Source: Eleginops maclovinus
Taxonomy: Eukaryota; Chordata; Actinopteri; Perciformes; Eleginopidae
Assembly: GCF_036324505.1 (NCBI RefSeq)
Contig: NC_086356.1
Coordinates: forward strand, 13,935,244-13,999,243
Reading direction: 5' to 3'
Length of the DNA stretch: 64,000 nucleotides
Shown here: in pieces, positions 24,642-38,294 of the stretch
Position numbering within the stretch: the stretch's first letter is position 1
Layout: every line of letters begins with the position of its first letter
The notes under the pieces: generated by a model
Database searches by the model: none
What the model saw: only the letters and a program-made list of their open reading frames with translations
Told to the model about the DNA's origin: nothing
Translations under genes and position numbers: made by a program

Positions 24642-27600
24642 ATGGCGAAAATTGAGCAGGGCAATGGGGTTGACTTGCGGGGCAGCACCGAAAAGTTGAC
24701 AGATAATGGGAAAGGCAGCTCGTATGGAGCCGACCTAGAGGTAAACGGCAATTTCCCCGGGGAGAAACAGGTGGACAAGTACGGGTTCAGTGGAGGAGCC
24801 CAGCAGCACTCATCGTAAGTGGAGCTACGTTTTCCTTGTGTGGTTAACTGTATGAAGTGTTTCCCATTTCTCCATAAACTGACCCATTTGTGCTTTCTCC
24901 TTTTTAACTGAACATTTTGGAAGCCCATTTCTGCCATAACAGTTCAAATGAGATGAAAACGTAGCCTTGTTATGAAAGGAAATTTACCGTATAACTAAAA
25001 CATTTAGTGTAATGCCAAACCTTCTCGAAATGATGATTTAATACCTCAAAATAATTTTAAAAAATCTTTGTCATTTTTTAAAGATACTAAGTTATTATTT
25101 TTGAGTGTTTTTCTTGGCCATTACTTTGAAATTATACGTTTTATTTTGAGAAAGTGTTTCATTATTTAGAGATACTTTTTATTATAGAAGTCTGTCTACT
25201 TTAGTTTACATTCTAAAAAATATAGAAGCTACTTATTCTTGCAATGCAATAATTAATATACAAGAATATTTTTGGATAACATTAAGCCCTGATTCTAAAT
25301 AATGACATTCTTTCATTATCTTAGGAAAGTTTAATATTATGTTGGGATTGATTGATTGATTGATTTGAAACCTTTATTTTATACTCGTAGGGCATTGAGG
25401 TTTCCCTCATTTTCAATGAAGACGAGTTGACATCAGGGGTCATGCACACAACAGCAATGACAGATAAACAAATAAATAAATCAAGCCACAGCCCGAGATA
25501 TTTATAATCAGTTACTCTCTCTAAAGAGAGAGCCATCAACAGTTAAAAGATGATGTTTCGTAAAAACAATATTTCTAGCTCTTGAAAATACCATACGTTT
25601 TTTGCGTGTTAAGGACTAGTTTAAGGTCAAAGAGAGTGTCCTGTAATAAGTTAAAGGAAAGCTGCAAGTTGTCATTAGCAGCCTGTGGGGTATCTGTTGT
25701 ACTGTAGAGATTAGTATCATCTGCATACAGATGGGTGAGGCAGCCAGTTAAAGAGGAGACTAGCTCATTAATATGGTATAAAGTACAGGACCCAATACAG
25801 AGCCTTGTGGGACACCTTTTGTGGATAAAAATTCCGAATTGCCAAGTGAGGATTTCACGCATTGACGCCTAGAAGATAGATAATCATGAAACCACGCACA
25901 AGCACCCGTATCCAAGCCGATATCAGACAGCTTTTTTAAAAGTAGATTGTAATCGACTGTGTCAAAAGCCTTTGAGAGGACGACAAAGAGGGCCGCACAG
26001 TGCTTCCTCTTGTCCAAGGCCGAGACTATGTTGTTGGTAACTAGAGTGATAGCAGTGATGGTACTATGGTTGGGTCTGAAACGGATTGGTGAGGACTAAG
26101 AATAGAGTTGCTTGAGAGGAAACACTTTAATTGAGAGTTGACTAAGGTCTCAAGTACTTTGGCCTGGCATGGAAGTGTAGAGATCGGACGGTAGTTATCC
26201 AGATTGTCCCTATGACCCCCCTTGTGCAGTGCAATAACACGTGCAGATTTCCAGATCAGCGGAAATCAGCCCAAATTGATGGAAAGATAAAAAATGTAGG
26301 ACAATGGCAGTGGCTCAGTCAGTAGGGACTTGGTCCTGGGACCGAAGGGTCGCCGGTTCACGTCCCGATCGGACCAAAACAAATATGGAGTGAGCTGGTG
26401 CCCTTGAGCAAGGCACCTAACCTCTATCTGCTCCCTTGGCGCCGGGTACCTGGCTGCCTCTCTGCTCTGCCACCTCTCCTCTGCATGTGGTTGTGTGTGC
26501 ATGTATTTCCTCTGTGTTTGTGCATGTATATCCTCTGTGTGTTTAATGTGTGTCAACACAACAGAGTAGAGAAAGCAATTTCCCTGTAAGGGATTAATAA
26601 AAGTATGTCTTCTTCTTCTTCTCCTTCTTCTAATAATTGGAGCAGCCATTTTTATAAAAAAAAGATTTGAAATGATCGTCACCAGTATATGACTTAGGGT
26701 CTATAGATTGTAAAATTCTGAGGACCTCAGAAGATGTAAATGACTGAAAGGGGAAATGCGAGACATTGTCCGGGGGGGACTACAATCAGTGACCTTCTAC
26801 TCGGCATACCAAGTCATTTAGAAATACGAAGTCCTTATTTTGAGATAATAAATCATTATTTAAACATAAGTTAAACATAATTAATTTTGAGATACTGAGT
26901 TATTATTTGAGAAAGTCTTTCATTATAATAACAGACTCTTTTATGGTCTTTTAAATGAAATTGTGGTTGCTTGGATATATATTCTGATATTTTGAGACAT
27001 AAAGGTAATTGTCCCTATTTGATTTATAACATTTTGGTTAAGTGTGTGTGCAACTATGACCAATATTCATAGGACTGTGGGTGAAGTGAGATGTTGGTGT
27101 AAGTGCTGTGTAAGAGGTTGTAGGGAACTAAACTAGGGGAAAGTTCTCCCACAGTTTCCTGTTTTCCCTGTACATGCTGCCGATGGCAAGTGTTCCACTG
27201 TTTCGTCTGAGGTTAGGTTTCCTGTGCGGACAAGGAAGAGATGAGCCACAGTTCCACCTCCTCTAAAGACAGTATTCCCTTTGTAATGAGTAAAGGGAAG
27301 TGACACTGTAAAGTATTGGCATGGTCCATTTGTATGAAAACTATTTTCTTTTATCAGTCACAATGTCTCCTATCTGCACAGTGTTGAAGAAATCCCAACT
27401 GATGTTCTGAGGCAGCGGGAGTCAAAATGGCTGGAAATGCTCAACAGCTGGGACAAGTGGATGGCAAAAAAACACAAAAAGGTCTGCTTTACGAACTGTA
27501 AATTATCTGGCTTCACATGTTTGTTACTTTGTGATACAAATTCTCGCTGTGCAGGCATTTGTTCAATATGCACTGGCTGGGCTAGAAAACGTTTTTTCAT

Positions 27601-30600
27601 TACGCGTGCCTGTTTTTTTAAAGTTTGGTGATTGCCTGCAGGTCATTGCGTAGCAAGTGGCATGTTGTGCGGAGTATACAAAGGAGTGTTTTCCAATGTC
27701 TGTGTCCCTTTTATCTGCGCCTTCTTTTATCTAACTTTTTGCGGGGTTTAAGTAACTGTCAATATGTTTAATTACAGGTGAAAGAGCGCTGCCAGAAGGG
27801 GATCCCTCCTTCCCTGCGTGGCCGGGCCTGGCTTTACCTCACAGGGGCCAAGGTTAAAAGGGAGCAAAACCAAAGAAAATTCCAGGTCCGTTGATTAGTT
27901 ATTGAATGTGACTGGACTGTGTTTTGTTAAAAATAGCTGCAGAATGAAGAATGTTTTCATGATATATACTTCAGACGTACACATCACTGACAATCAAAAG
28001 ATCAAAGATTGCTTATTTTATAATATTGCTATCCAACGGTGGTTGAGGATGTTGCAAAAGCTGACAAACTGATAATGTGTTTTAGGAACTGGACAGTCAG
28101 CCAGGAGATCCTAAATGGGTAGATATCATTGAGAGGGACCTCCATCGGCAGTTCCCCTTTCATGAAATGTTTGAAGCCAGAGGGGGTCATGGGTAAGTGC
28201 TGCCTTTTTAAAAAAGGCCTCTCATTATTATCATGGCTAGACATAATTTCTGAATATATTTTAAATCTGTTCATACATTCAGGCAGCAAGACCTGTTCCG
28301 CGTGTTGAAGGCTTACACTCTGCATCGGCCTGAAGAGGGTTATTGTCAGGCTCAGGCTCCAATCGCTGCTGTTCTCCTGATGCATATGCCAGCCGAGGTA
28401 AATGCTCACAACATGTAGAAAAACCTTTTTTCTAATATCATATGAAAATATATTGTGAACACTGGGTACTCTCCTCCCTAAGGATGTTGGGGGGATGTTC
28501 AGATAAATGGAATAATGCGTCAGAATGATAATATTAACAATGATTCTATGTATATCTTTTCAAGGTCCCATTTCTCTCTAGCAGTGCTTTACTTTTAATA
28601 GCATATATTTTAACCATGTTTCCTTTTTCTTTGTCCTAGGATGCATTCTGGGGTCTTGTTCAGATTTGTGAGAAATACCTTCCTGGATACTACAGCTCAG
28701 GGCTGGTAAGAGTCCACACAGAACTACTGACACATCATTTTGAAAAGAGGACTTTAAATCGGTTTAAAAGATAGGTGTGCAACATGTGACAGGATTACAT
28801 ATTAACATGTAAGGTGTTAAACATGTAAATTATTATCTACCTGAACCCTGTAAATATAGCTTAAATGAGTCCTTTTTCTATTGCAAGAAAGAGTACACTT
28901 ACATAATTTGATGCCCACGAACACTTGTTTTCTGTAGACTGCAGTTCTGCCACATTAATTATTAACATTAACACATTTTTGCACTATTTTATTTATCTTA
29001 TTTGCACTATGTATGTTGCGTTGTTGGAGGAGCCTGGGATATAAGATTTTCATTGCCAACATATACGTTGTATCTGCTGTAAATATGACAAATAAAACCT
29101 TTGAACCTTTGAACATTAAAGGACAGAATCCTTGCATTTATTTATATTTTTTCTTAAATGATACTGCCCAGGAGATGCAAAACTAGATTCTGCCTCATTA
29201 TTCAGGCTCAGGTCAAGTTATCGAGCTCAAGATAATTAAGATAATATATGTAAATGGTAAATATTTGTGCATATTGTTGCATCCGAAGAATATAAGAACT
29301 TCATATTTTTTAACAAGTTAACCTAAAGTAAAACCAACTTCATTAAAAATAATCTTCTATTAATGCAGTATGTGGCTGGTGCTGTTACACTTTCTGGCCA
29401 GTGTTTCTCCAGTTGACACTAAGACGCTAACGATCTATCTACATGAGGTGGTGACGAGGCTACTAGGACGATATAATCCGATTAACCAAAGAGAAAGTCC
29501 TTTCTCCACTGACTGCTGTTCAATGTTTTCTCCACAGGAGGCGATCCAGCTGGACGGGGAGATCCTGTACGCTCTGCTGCGACGAGTGTCTCCGGTAGCC
29601 CACCGTCACCTGAAGAAGCACAAGCTGGAGCCCATCCTGTACATGACCGAGTGGTTCATGTGCGCCTTCTCTCGGACCCTGCCCTGGGCCTCTGTACTGC
29701 GGGTCTGGGACATGTTCCTCTGTGAGGGTGAGACACTACACTTTATTCTCACAGTATATTATGATACTGCGCAAAAACATATCATCATGGTTTAACGTGG
29801 ATTTCCACAAGTTACCCTTCCCTTGTGAAAAATGTCTATCCCAGTTTCTAAAGGGTACGTCTTTAAATGTCCTATTCAGTCTAAGAACAAAACCCACTCA
29901 GCTTCATTCTAAAGAAATCAGAGAAACGTATATTGTCATTCGGATTGTCTTTATACACTGTCATTTCATTATGTGGTTATGCTGTTGCATGTCTGTCCAT
30001 CTCAGGAGAGTGATCCCTCTTCAGTTTCTCTTTCTCAGGTCTCTTCCACTTTTCCCCTGTTGAAAGGGTTTTTGGGGGAGTCTTTTGCAATGCAAAGCCA
30101 GGGTCCAAACAGACAAATGCTATGTAGATTTGAAGGCCCTTTGAGGCAAATGTATGATATTAAGCTTTACAAATGAAACTTTACTTTGTGCCTGATGTGC
30201 CGCTGTTCTCAGGAGTAAAGATCCTCTTTCGGGTTGGCCTGGTTCTCTTGAAATGCACGTTGGGATCCCAGGAGAAACTAAAGGCCTCTCAGGGTCTGTA
30301 TGAAACAATGGAGCTGCTCCGAGCTATACGGCCACAGTACCTTCAAGAAAGCTTCCTGGTGCAAGAGGTACAGCACATGGTTATTGTCTGTTATCCAATT
30401 TATTGTTTGACCCTTTGACTTTGCCCTCCTGTTGTTGTTGTAACATTGATATATAAATACCTGTATGTAATGTGCTGAAATACTTAAGCCATAAAAATGT
30501 CAGCATTTCTCACTCTCTCTTTTTGTTTCAGACAATCGAGTTAGCAGTGTCAGAGAAAGATATTGAGAAGGAACACCTTGCTCAGCTGCGACGCTGGAAG

Positions 30601-30927
30601 GAGTCTCATGGAGATCTACACTGCAAGTCGCCTCCCAGGATGCACGGCGCTAAAGCTATCATTACTGCGGAGCCTCCGAGCCGCCAGGACCTGAGACAGA
30701 GGCCCACCATCATCGTGCAGTCGCCCCTGGCAACACAGACAGCCGGAGAGGACGCCAAGGAGAGTGCAAAGACTAACAAGGGGAAACAGAAGAAAACAAC
30801 GCTTCCGCCGGTGGAGGCGGTTAATCCTTACCTCTCTCCCAGTGAGCCCTCGCCTCTCCTCAAACACATGACCATTCAAGGGTCCAAAGAGAGTCTGAGC
30901 AGCGCCGAGCATGACACTTACCTGTAG
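24642..30927 (+). CDS. tbc1d10a: TBC1 domain family member 10A (EPI64), Rab GTPase-activating protein
   Basis: Cytoplasmic and cortical Rab GAP; the vertebrate EPI64 protein binds the PDZ scaffold EBP50/NHERF1 in microvilli. Exons: 24642-24814, 27382-27481, 27778-27885, 28086-28192, 28283-28397, 28640-28705, 29538-29727, 30213-30367, 30532-30927. All junctions are GT-AG and phases close to 469 residues. The TBC domain begins around [11 protein letters not shown]. The catalytic arginine motif [15 protein letters not shown] and glutamine-finger motif GYCQAQAP are both intact, followed by [16 protein letters not shown] and [12 protein letters not shown]. The last exon encodes a basic, Ser/Pro-rich tail ending in DTYL, the PDZ-binding C-terminus that marks TBC1D10A rather than B or C. 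Start: the ATG at 24642 gives MAKIEQGNG, resembling the family's MAK start. The stop is followed within a few bases by a consensus donor (gtaagt at 30932). Confidence 0.93.
25346..26820 (-). mobile_element. 5'-truncated, broken LINE (non-LTR retrotransposon) with reverse-transcriptase remnants
   Basis: Read on the minus strand, 26820 to 25346 encodes successive reverse-transcriptase blocks in several frames. These are [23 protein letters not shown] (26780-26650), [18 protein letters not shown] (about 26240-26180), [26 protein letters not shown], and [11 protein letters not shown] with the catalytic ADD. A conserved [14 protein letters not shown] tail follows at about 25520-25470. Frameshifts and stops mean it is not functional. 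The 3' end at about 25346-25365 shows a (GATT)n-like terminal repeat. It sits in tbc1d10a intron 1 in antisense orientation and is interrupted by a SINE at 26303-26632. The clade (L2/Rex-like) is not fixed. Confidence 0.85.
26303..26632 (+). mobile_element. tRNA-derived SINE inserted in the LINE
   Basis: The head resembles a tRNA: an A-box-like tggctcagtcagtaggg and a B box ggttcacgtcc (about 26357-26367) in the right spacing. The body contains the block cccttgagcaaggcacctaa, typical of a widespread fish SINE. It ends in gggattaataaaagtat and a (TTC)n-rich tail at 26608-26632. LINE coding sequence continues on both sides, so the SINE inserted later. No clean target duplication was seen. Confidence 0.8.
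28945..29115 (+). repeat. Dispersed retroelement-tail-like repeat, copy 1
   Basis: The segment contains ttgcactat, then gttgttggaggagcctggga, then attttcattgccaacatat, and ends in aataaaacctttgaacctttgaac. The same ordered blocks (ttgcact, gttggaggaaac, cactgtagct, aagcctt, gaatctttgaata type) recur at 63690-63852, and an inverted relative lies at 50510-50590. This pattern resembles a common fish interspersed-repeat 3' end. It lies in tbc1d10a intron 6. Confidence 0.5.
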
Positions 30928-33900
30928 CGGGGTAAGTGTCACCAGTTTACTAACATCCATCCTTCACTACAGCCTTTACAGTTTTCAGTAAAAGTTCTTA
31001 AGTCACAGTGACATGACGAACCTTCCATGACTTACTGTCTGTAGTAGTTGTGACAGATTTTATTCAAATGGGTGTTTTTACAATCAAGAAAAAGGAATCA
31101 TATTTTCAAAGCTTGTGAAAGTGACTGCTTCAACTAGCACTATTGCTATTGCTTGACGGAAAGGTATTGTCTGCATGGCAATAACTCAGCCCTTTCCGCA
31201 GGGGTTGCACATCCAACATTTTCTAACTCAACATATAGGTGGAAAAAATTTAGAACTTTGAGGACATTTTGTTTTGGTGTATACGTATTTTTGTCCTCGT
31301 CACAATTGTGCATAAGCTCATGCCTGTGCGACCGCCCGTGTGCGAGGCATAACTCAGCTTTAAAACTCAACAGAGTTTTGCTGTCATGTCATTTATACAT
31401 GTTTCTATTTACTGTAGCTATAACTAAATGGAACTCCCAACTGTGTAATTGCACAAAGCAACAATAGATGACAACTCTGTGCTGTGAGGGATATTGAGCT
31501 ACTTCAGCTATATAATACTGCAGGGATGACTTCTTTTTAAAAGCCAGCCTGAGTATCACTGCTTCACTCAACAAAGCCAAGGGGATTTTTCCATTTGAGT
31601 TTGGATTATTGCAGAAACAAAAAGTGTTTCATACTTTTTGTTTAGCAAGAAGAATGAACACCACTTTCACCACTTTGTGGTGTGGAGTGATGGCGTTTAA
31701 TGTCACCAATGTCAACTGGTCTAAACAACAGAGCTTATATCAGGCATCTTAAAGAACTTTTTTTTTTTAAATTGAACTAGAAGTGCAAAAATGCTGACTA
31801 ATTTCCAGGTGTTAGGATTCCTTCCCGCATATCAGCTTCACATAAATATATGGGATTCACAGTACACTCGCTAACTCACTGTAAACAGCTTCTGCTGCTA
31901 CTTACCTCCTTAACTTTACCTCTTAGATTCTTTCCTTTGTGATAAATGAAGTATGATGTTGTCTTAATTGATGAGGTCTTTTCGACTGCACTTTGTCCTG
32001 ATAGTCTTCCTCTTTGCATACTGTTGCCAAGGCAGAGATTCCTATTTACCCTGCTTTGCTAGACGTGCACTAATACGCACATTGGACTCTCAAGGCAGCA
32101 TCCAGGAGTCTTTGCTGACGTTGAACACTTGAGGGCGTCCTCAGATTATCTCACAGCCGCAGCAGGGACCATCACCAGTCTCTGAGTGAGAGCGAAAACT
32201 GACACAATGAAGGAAGAAGTGTTACGGGACAATTTGTGCCACTAAGCCAAAGATTTTTAATGCATATCTTTTAAAGATTCTTTTAAATATATGTTTTCAA
32301 AGCAGTTTATCCAATCATATTGTGATTCAGTATTAGGGAGAGGTTTGTGTTTTTATTGAGTTATGATGAAAGATGCCATGTTCAAGAACGATAACACAAA
32401 GCTGTTGTTTTTACAATCATGCTTGAAGGTTTGTGGGCCCCTTAGACTTAAATATATATAATGTTACTTTAAAGAAAAAATGAGCAGAAGGAGATTTGTT
32501 CGGTTGCTGCAACCTCAGAATCCAATCTCTGGTTTCGATAATAGTGTTATTTTACGGATCAAACTAGATAAAACTGCTCAACTTAATTGACTTAAAAATA
32601 ATAATGAGATGGTTATAACCTTTAGCCGTTCTTTTGTAATGGTATGATTTAGCAAAAAAAAATGTAAAGACTGGTTCTCTTTGGTTTTTAAGAAATATGA
32701 AAGTATTAAAAGCCAAGGGAGTCATAAACCTTTGAATATGACCTTATACTATTGAGCTCATTTTTTCTGAGCTGTGACAATGAAGAAATCGCTTGAGATC
32801 ATTCTATATGAATTCATAAATTCCCACTTTAGGAAAAGACTGTATTAGTAGGTGTGTAACTTTACATCAGATTATATGCTGTCAAGACTTTTATATTGGA
32901 AAATTGGTTGTGGGTATATGTGGATTGTTTTGGAAGTATATGCTACGGGTTCATTTTCTGTCTATTTGTACTGGAATTGTTGACCTACCATGTTCTGTGA
33001 AGCCTTTAAAATTTCTACTTTAAGAAGGATAAATCTAAATCAAAATACAAATCACATTTAAGCAGCTGTCCTGTAGATGGCGCCACTGAGCTTCATCCAG
33101 GAGTTCAAATGAAGGATATCGGGGATGTGGTTTGGCATCTTAAAATCCGATTAGATTCCTGTTTAATATTCATTACAAATATATTTTATTATTCAACTCC
33201 TTATAACTAATCATTGCAACTATTATGATTTAGGAAAAGATTGTAAATGTGTAACTTATCTTGCTGTCAGTCTATCTGTATTTCTGATCTGTTTTTATCA
33301 TTTGAATTGAAATCAACGTCTCATATCTGTAGTTGGAACATAGCTGTTTTATACCAAATTACTTCATTAAATCAATACAGAAAAAAACTTTACATCTGTC
33401 ATCTTTTTCCATTTTTGTTCTGACATTAAATCCCTTTTCCATGGCTTTCATTTAATATGAGACAAAGAAAAGGAGACAGGCGAAGAAGTGCCACACAGAC
33501 TGGACTGAACAAGCAGGACTTCAATGGCGCCTGTGTTGTCATTCAGCGCCCTCACACCCGCCCGCCCTCCCTCACCCACGCTACAGCACACTTCCTTGGA
33601 CACCTGTTTCTCCGGCTCTTTCAGCTCTTTGAGGAATTTGCATCTCAAATAGAGCAAATTCCCAAAGCACTGTCTAAAGCGCCTCACCCTGCCACCCTGC
33701 CATTTGCCTTTAGTTTCTGAATGGAGTCTTCCCAGGCCTCCTTCTTTTATGGTTCTTCTTGAACATAATAACTACGAAAGCTCTCCTCTATATGTTTATC
33801 TACCCACTTAGTGATACCCCAACACTTTAAATGTTTCTAAGGAGAGGTTTGGCAATAATTCCTTTACTATTGTTGCTTCAATGCTTATGGTTATTCTTTT

Positions 33901-36900
33901 AGGACTCCATACTTCCGCTCATTTAAAGTAGAGAGATTGTCTGTCACTTGAGAATGCACTTGATGGCAACAATGTCCTATTTTTTATTTATAGCAATCAA
34001 CATTTAGATGAGATGATTGGCTATTCTTATTTCTGGGAAGGATGTTTTGTGTCGCTTGTCAGAGGACGCCTGTCATTAATGCATTTTTTTGTTATCCAGG
34101 CTCCTCTTATCGTCTCTCTTGTGCCTTTTTGCTATGTGTAAACAATGCTAGCTTCTCACCCCAACTCCACCCTTCACCTCAACCCAACCCCGCCCCACTG
34201 GACTCGCCCTACCCCCACCTGTCTCACTGTGCTGAGCCTAGCCTCCGACAGAGAGGGGATGTAATGGGAGAACAGCTTTATGGCTAGTCTGCAGAAAAGA
34301 CGTGACCCAGCTTTGCCCCTATAATCACACTCTCAGAAAAGAGCAGTATTTGTAGCTAGCTTGTTGTTTACTTGTACCAAGAGCGTCATGGTAGACTCTC
34401 TCACAAGACCGGTGCCATAAGTTCACTCGTGTCCAGGTGCCTTTTCTCTCAATTTGGAGCAGCCATTTCTCTCAGTCCATGGGTTCGGGCTGAAAAAAAT
34501 ACACTAGTGGGTGTTTTGGTGTGGACATGTTGCTTTAAGTACTGTTGAGAAAGATGAAATACGATCCAGGAAGTCCAGTTTGAGTGATACGGACATCCAT
34601 TAGCTTTAAGACTCATTAGAAACACTGACAGGATTTTACAGCTCTGGAAAACGGTCACGGGTGCAAACATTTTATCCTCCATCTCGAAGATTGCAAGGCT
34701 TGCTTGGCCAGTGCAGTCTGTTGTTGGGTGATAAAATTGACCTTAAAAATAAACCATCCCCAAATTGATTCTGTACTTTATTGCATCCCTCTCGTTCTTT
34801 TTCTGTCATCTCGTAACGATCCAGGTTGAAGTGTTATGCTAGTTGACCCTGGGTTGGTGTTTTTTTTTACTAGGATTCAAGCTGTTGCACAACAGAGGTC
34901 TTATTGCATTGACCAAAGAGGTGGATTTTTCTCAGAAAATACTCTTGTAGGACCCCTTCTTGCTTCCTTGAGGACATAAAAAGAGAGAGTGTGGACTGCA
35001 GGTTCAAATCAGACTTTTCCTTTTTCACAAAGGGCCCAAATGTTGCCCTCTGCCCATGTTTGCAGGGGTCAGTAGTGCAGACTAAATGCAATGATTGCCC
35101 ATGTGAAAAGCAATTTAGTTTCCCTATGTGGCACTTTGCAGTTTATCTTTTTTGGAGAAGTATGCAGACACACAATGCGCTCAACAACACTGGATCCTTC
35201 TCAGTGTCCCTGTTTGGGTCTTTCAGGGACTTCCGAACAGTGAACTTAGTTTAATGATACCAAGCCAAACTCCCAGTAAATATCCAGTACCTTTTATAGT
35301 GGATCACCATTTCTTTAGTCATACTTTTAATATATGATACAAATATTAAGTTAAGAATAAATCTCCACTCCCAGTCAGACTTTTGGGGGTTAAAAAACGT
35401 TCTGACTGTCCACTTCTTTTTTTAGATTGTACAACTATATCTAAAGCTACACTGAACGTGAGAGTAAACAGATACCCCACCCATGTGATGTCTGATTATA
35501 TACTGTAGCTGTTTATGGGGGGTGGGTGATTATAGTAAGGTGGATTATCTCATGAGAACATATGTGTGAAGCGTCTGGGAGATTAAAGTGGCTGGCTTCA
35601 CGAGCAGGAAATCTCTAAAGCTTTTTGGTAACAGGGACCGAGGTTCTGCACCTTTATCCCCGTTATGCCGTCCCCCATCATGCCCTCTGCCAAAAGAAGG
35701 GATTAGAAGGGTTAGAGGTCACGACCACAAAACAAAAAACTCAACAGTGGCCTCTTGATAATGGTCTGGATTGTTAAATAGGATTGCAGCTGCCATGTAT
35801 TCTCTGCAGTTTTGGTTTTTATGCAACATTGTGCAATAAATGAATGTGTCTTTAGGTAAAATAAGGAACAAAGTCAGTGTATTACCCGGGAAATGTGGGA
35901 TGGATAGCTCATGGGCGCTCTTATTTGTGACATTTCCATGTTCAGGAAGAAAGGCTTTGATGAAAAAGTTTGAAGTAGCAGAGCTGCACGTGTGGGACAG
36001 GAAGTAGAGTCATAGTGGAAGGTGTTGGGGGTCTGACAGATGCTCCTTCAATGGACAGTGGACAGGATGTGTGAGTGTCCTTTTATGGTTCTCCTCTGGA
36101 ATAACAGTAGCTGGGCATGTAGCCGCAACGATCTCAAATCCATCAGGGTTTTGACACAAGGTTATGATTCGTAATAGGAAAAGATAACGCATACACCTGT
36201 TTGGTTCCAGCCAGGGATATCCCAGATCTCCCTTACAGTCCAAGCAGAGTCATGAGACTGATTTATAGCTTCTGCAAAGCAACTTCATATCCATATCCAA
36301 ATTACTGTTCCTGTTTAAGGTCCCTGAAAGGGTCATTTTCTGATAAAAAGGAGGTATAGCAATGCTCCAGTCAGATATTGAGGTCCTTTTTCTCCTAATG
36401 AAATGTATCCTTTTAAAGCTAAAGGATATTAAATCAGATGAAGTGACAGGAAGAGCTTATGTTCTTATTTTTACAGGCAAAGTTTTGAACTTAGAATGTT
36501 TAAAATCTTTAGGGGACAGTGATAGGCAATCACGGGGTAGATCCTTGGTCGGTCCTTCAACAGATGGACGGATATACCGGATTTCAAAATAAAAATTTGA
36601 ATTTAACCTGAATCCTTACTTTTCCTCCTGTAGCTACTAACTTTGTGGACAGATCACTAAAATTCACAGAAAATGCAAGTTCCTTTTAGTTGCCTTAAAA
36701 TATAAATGGTCTTTTGCCGGAGCTGCGCAATGAAAAGATATGCAGTCAAAAATAGAGCTTTTGTTTATTGCTGTTTTAAGTCAGTTGAAAGATAAAATCA
36801 CTACAATAAGTCATGGACTAAGTCATCCTTTTTATTTAACTTCCAAACATGATTTACCACAAAACTGTCAGTTTTTATTACTGTTTGCACCTGATCCAGA

Positions 36901-37000
36901 ATACAGATAATTTTCCGGCTTCTCTCCACTTGATTTCTGTTTGTTTGAAGTTGTGCATACTCCTGGTTACACATTATACAACCTCCAGACCTCTCTGGTT
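30928..37000. other. tbc1d10a 3'UTR and intergenic DNA
   Basis: About 6 kb with no recognisable gene. Several AATAAA signals could end the tbc1d10a transcript (for example near 34746 and 35836), so the UTR length is unknown. The segment 33460-33720 is relatively GC-rich with open frames on both strands (87 and 79 codons), but neither resembles a protein. T-rich AT stretches dominate elsewhere. Confidence 0.45.
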
Positions 37001-37776
37001 TTCTGTTTCAGGGACCTTGTGGTGACCTCTGAATTGCTGAGCAGCCATTCCCAGCTGCACACACTGCACTGTTGACTCTTACAACTTCCTGCAAGCTACT
37101 TGTTTTTATTTTGGAAGTTTCTTGACATGTCTTGAACTTTAATGTGCATGGTTTTTATTGTTATCTACAGCATGGTAATTCACTTTGGCTTGCTTTATGT
37201 ATTATTTATAAAATCAATTTGAGTTGGCAGGGATACATAACCAGGCTTGTTTGTTGTTGGTAAAGCTCAGGGTGTATTATCAATCAGCACATTTGAAATA
37301 CAGAGCAATGCTTTATAGCTTTTCAAAACTAACTGCAGCGGTTTTGCTTCGTGGTTAAACCATTCATGATTTAACATGTGCTTAAAGTAATTAAGGGTAT
37401 TTATCCAGTGTATTGTTGATGCAGTTTTATCATCATTCAAATTAAACAGAGAACAGAATTACAAAATAAAAATAATGTTATGATAAATACATTTGTTGGT
37501 GAAAGAAGAAGAAATGTCCAGTCAAAACAATATGAGTGCAGTCTTAAAGGGTTCAGGGGACATTTATTTGGCACTGTGTTTGTGTTGCATGTTTATCTCT
37601 TCACCGGGGATGTTTGTTAGCTCAGTGCTTCTGTGTTGGTGTGTTTTCTCTTATCTTAAATTGATCTGAAGTCACTTCCTGCCATTGTTGTGGTCACATC
37701 CCCACTGTCTCCTCTCTTCCCGTCCATCTAGTCCCTTCTTTCCCCATCAAGGAAGCCGGTAGCTGAGAGAGGATAC

Positions 37777-37948
<172 letters not shown>

Positions 37949-38260
37949 GTGAGAAAGATAGCCCAGCTCTGATAAACCCGGGCCAGACTGATATGAGTAG
38001 GAGAAGCACAAGCAGCAGCCTGTAATACCATTTAGAGAAATAATCTGATACAATTACTCGCGATGTAAAGAATTGAAGGTTTTCAGTTGCAGAAAATAAA
38101 ACAATTTGCAAAAGATATCAAGCCTGGAATCAAACCATGATTAATGCATGCATGCAGGAAAGCTCTTTCCAGCAAAATAATAGGATCAATGGGGTTACAA
38201 ATGCAACCTTAGGCTGCAAAAATTCATTTTTCTGCACTTATATATGTGCATCCGTGCGTG

Positions 38261-38263
<3 letters not shown>

Positions 38264-38292
<29 letters not shown>
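38264..38292. repeat. (GA)n microsatellite
   Basis: About 14 uninterrupted GA units, immediately followed by taaagg. Confidence 0.95.

Positions 38293-38294
<2 letters not shown>

Noticed and set aside
25760..26017. Minus-strand ORF with strong reverse-transcriptase similarity as a possible host gene
   Set aside because: It is a frameshifted LINE fragment with truncated 5' end, interrupted by a SINE.
26303..26375. tRNA gene call
   Set aside because: A and B boxes are present, but the cloverleaf is imperfect and it is joined to a SINE body and tail, so it is a SINE head, not a working tRNA gene.
33448..33720. Overlapping ORFs on both strands in a GC-richer patch
   Set aside because: No recognisable domain, no splice continuity and no codon pattern distinguishing them from chance.
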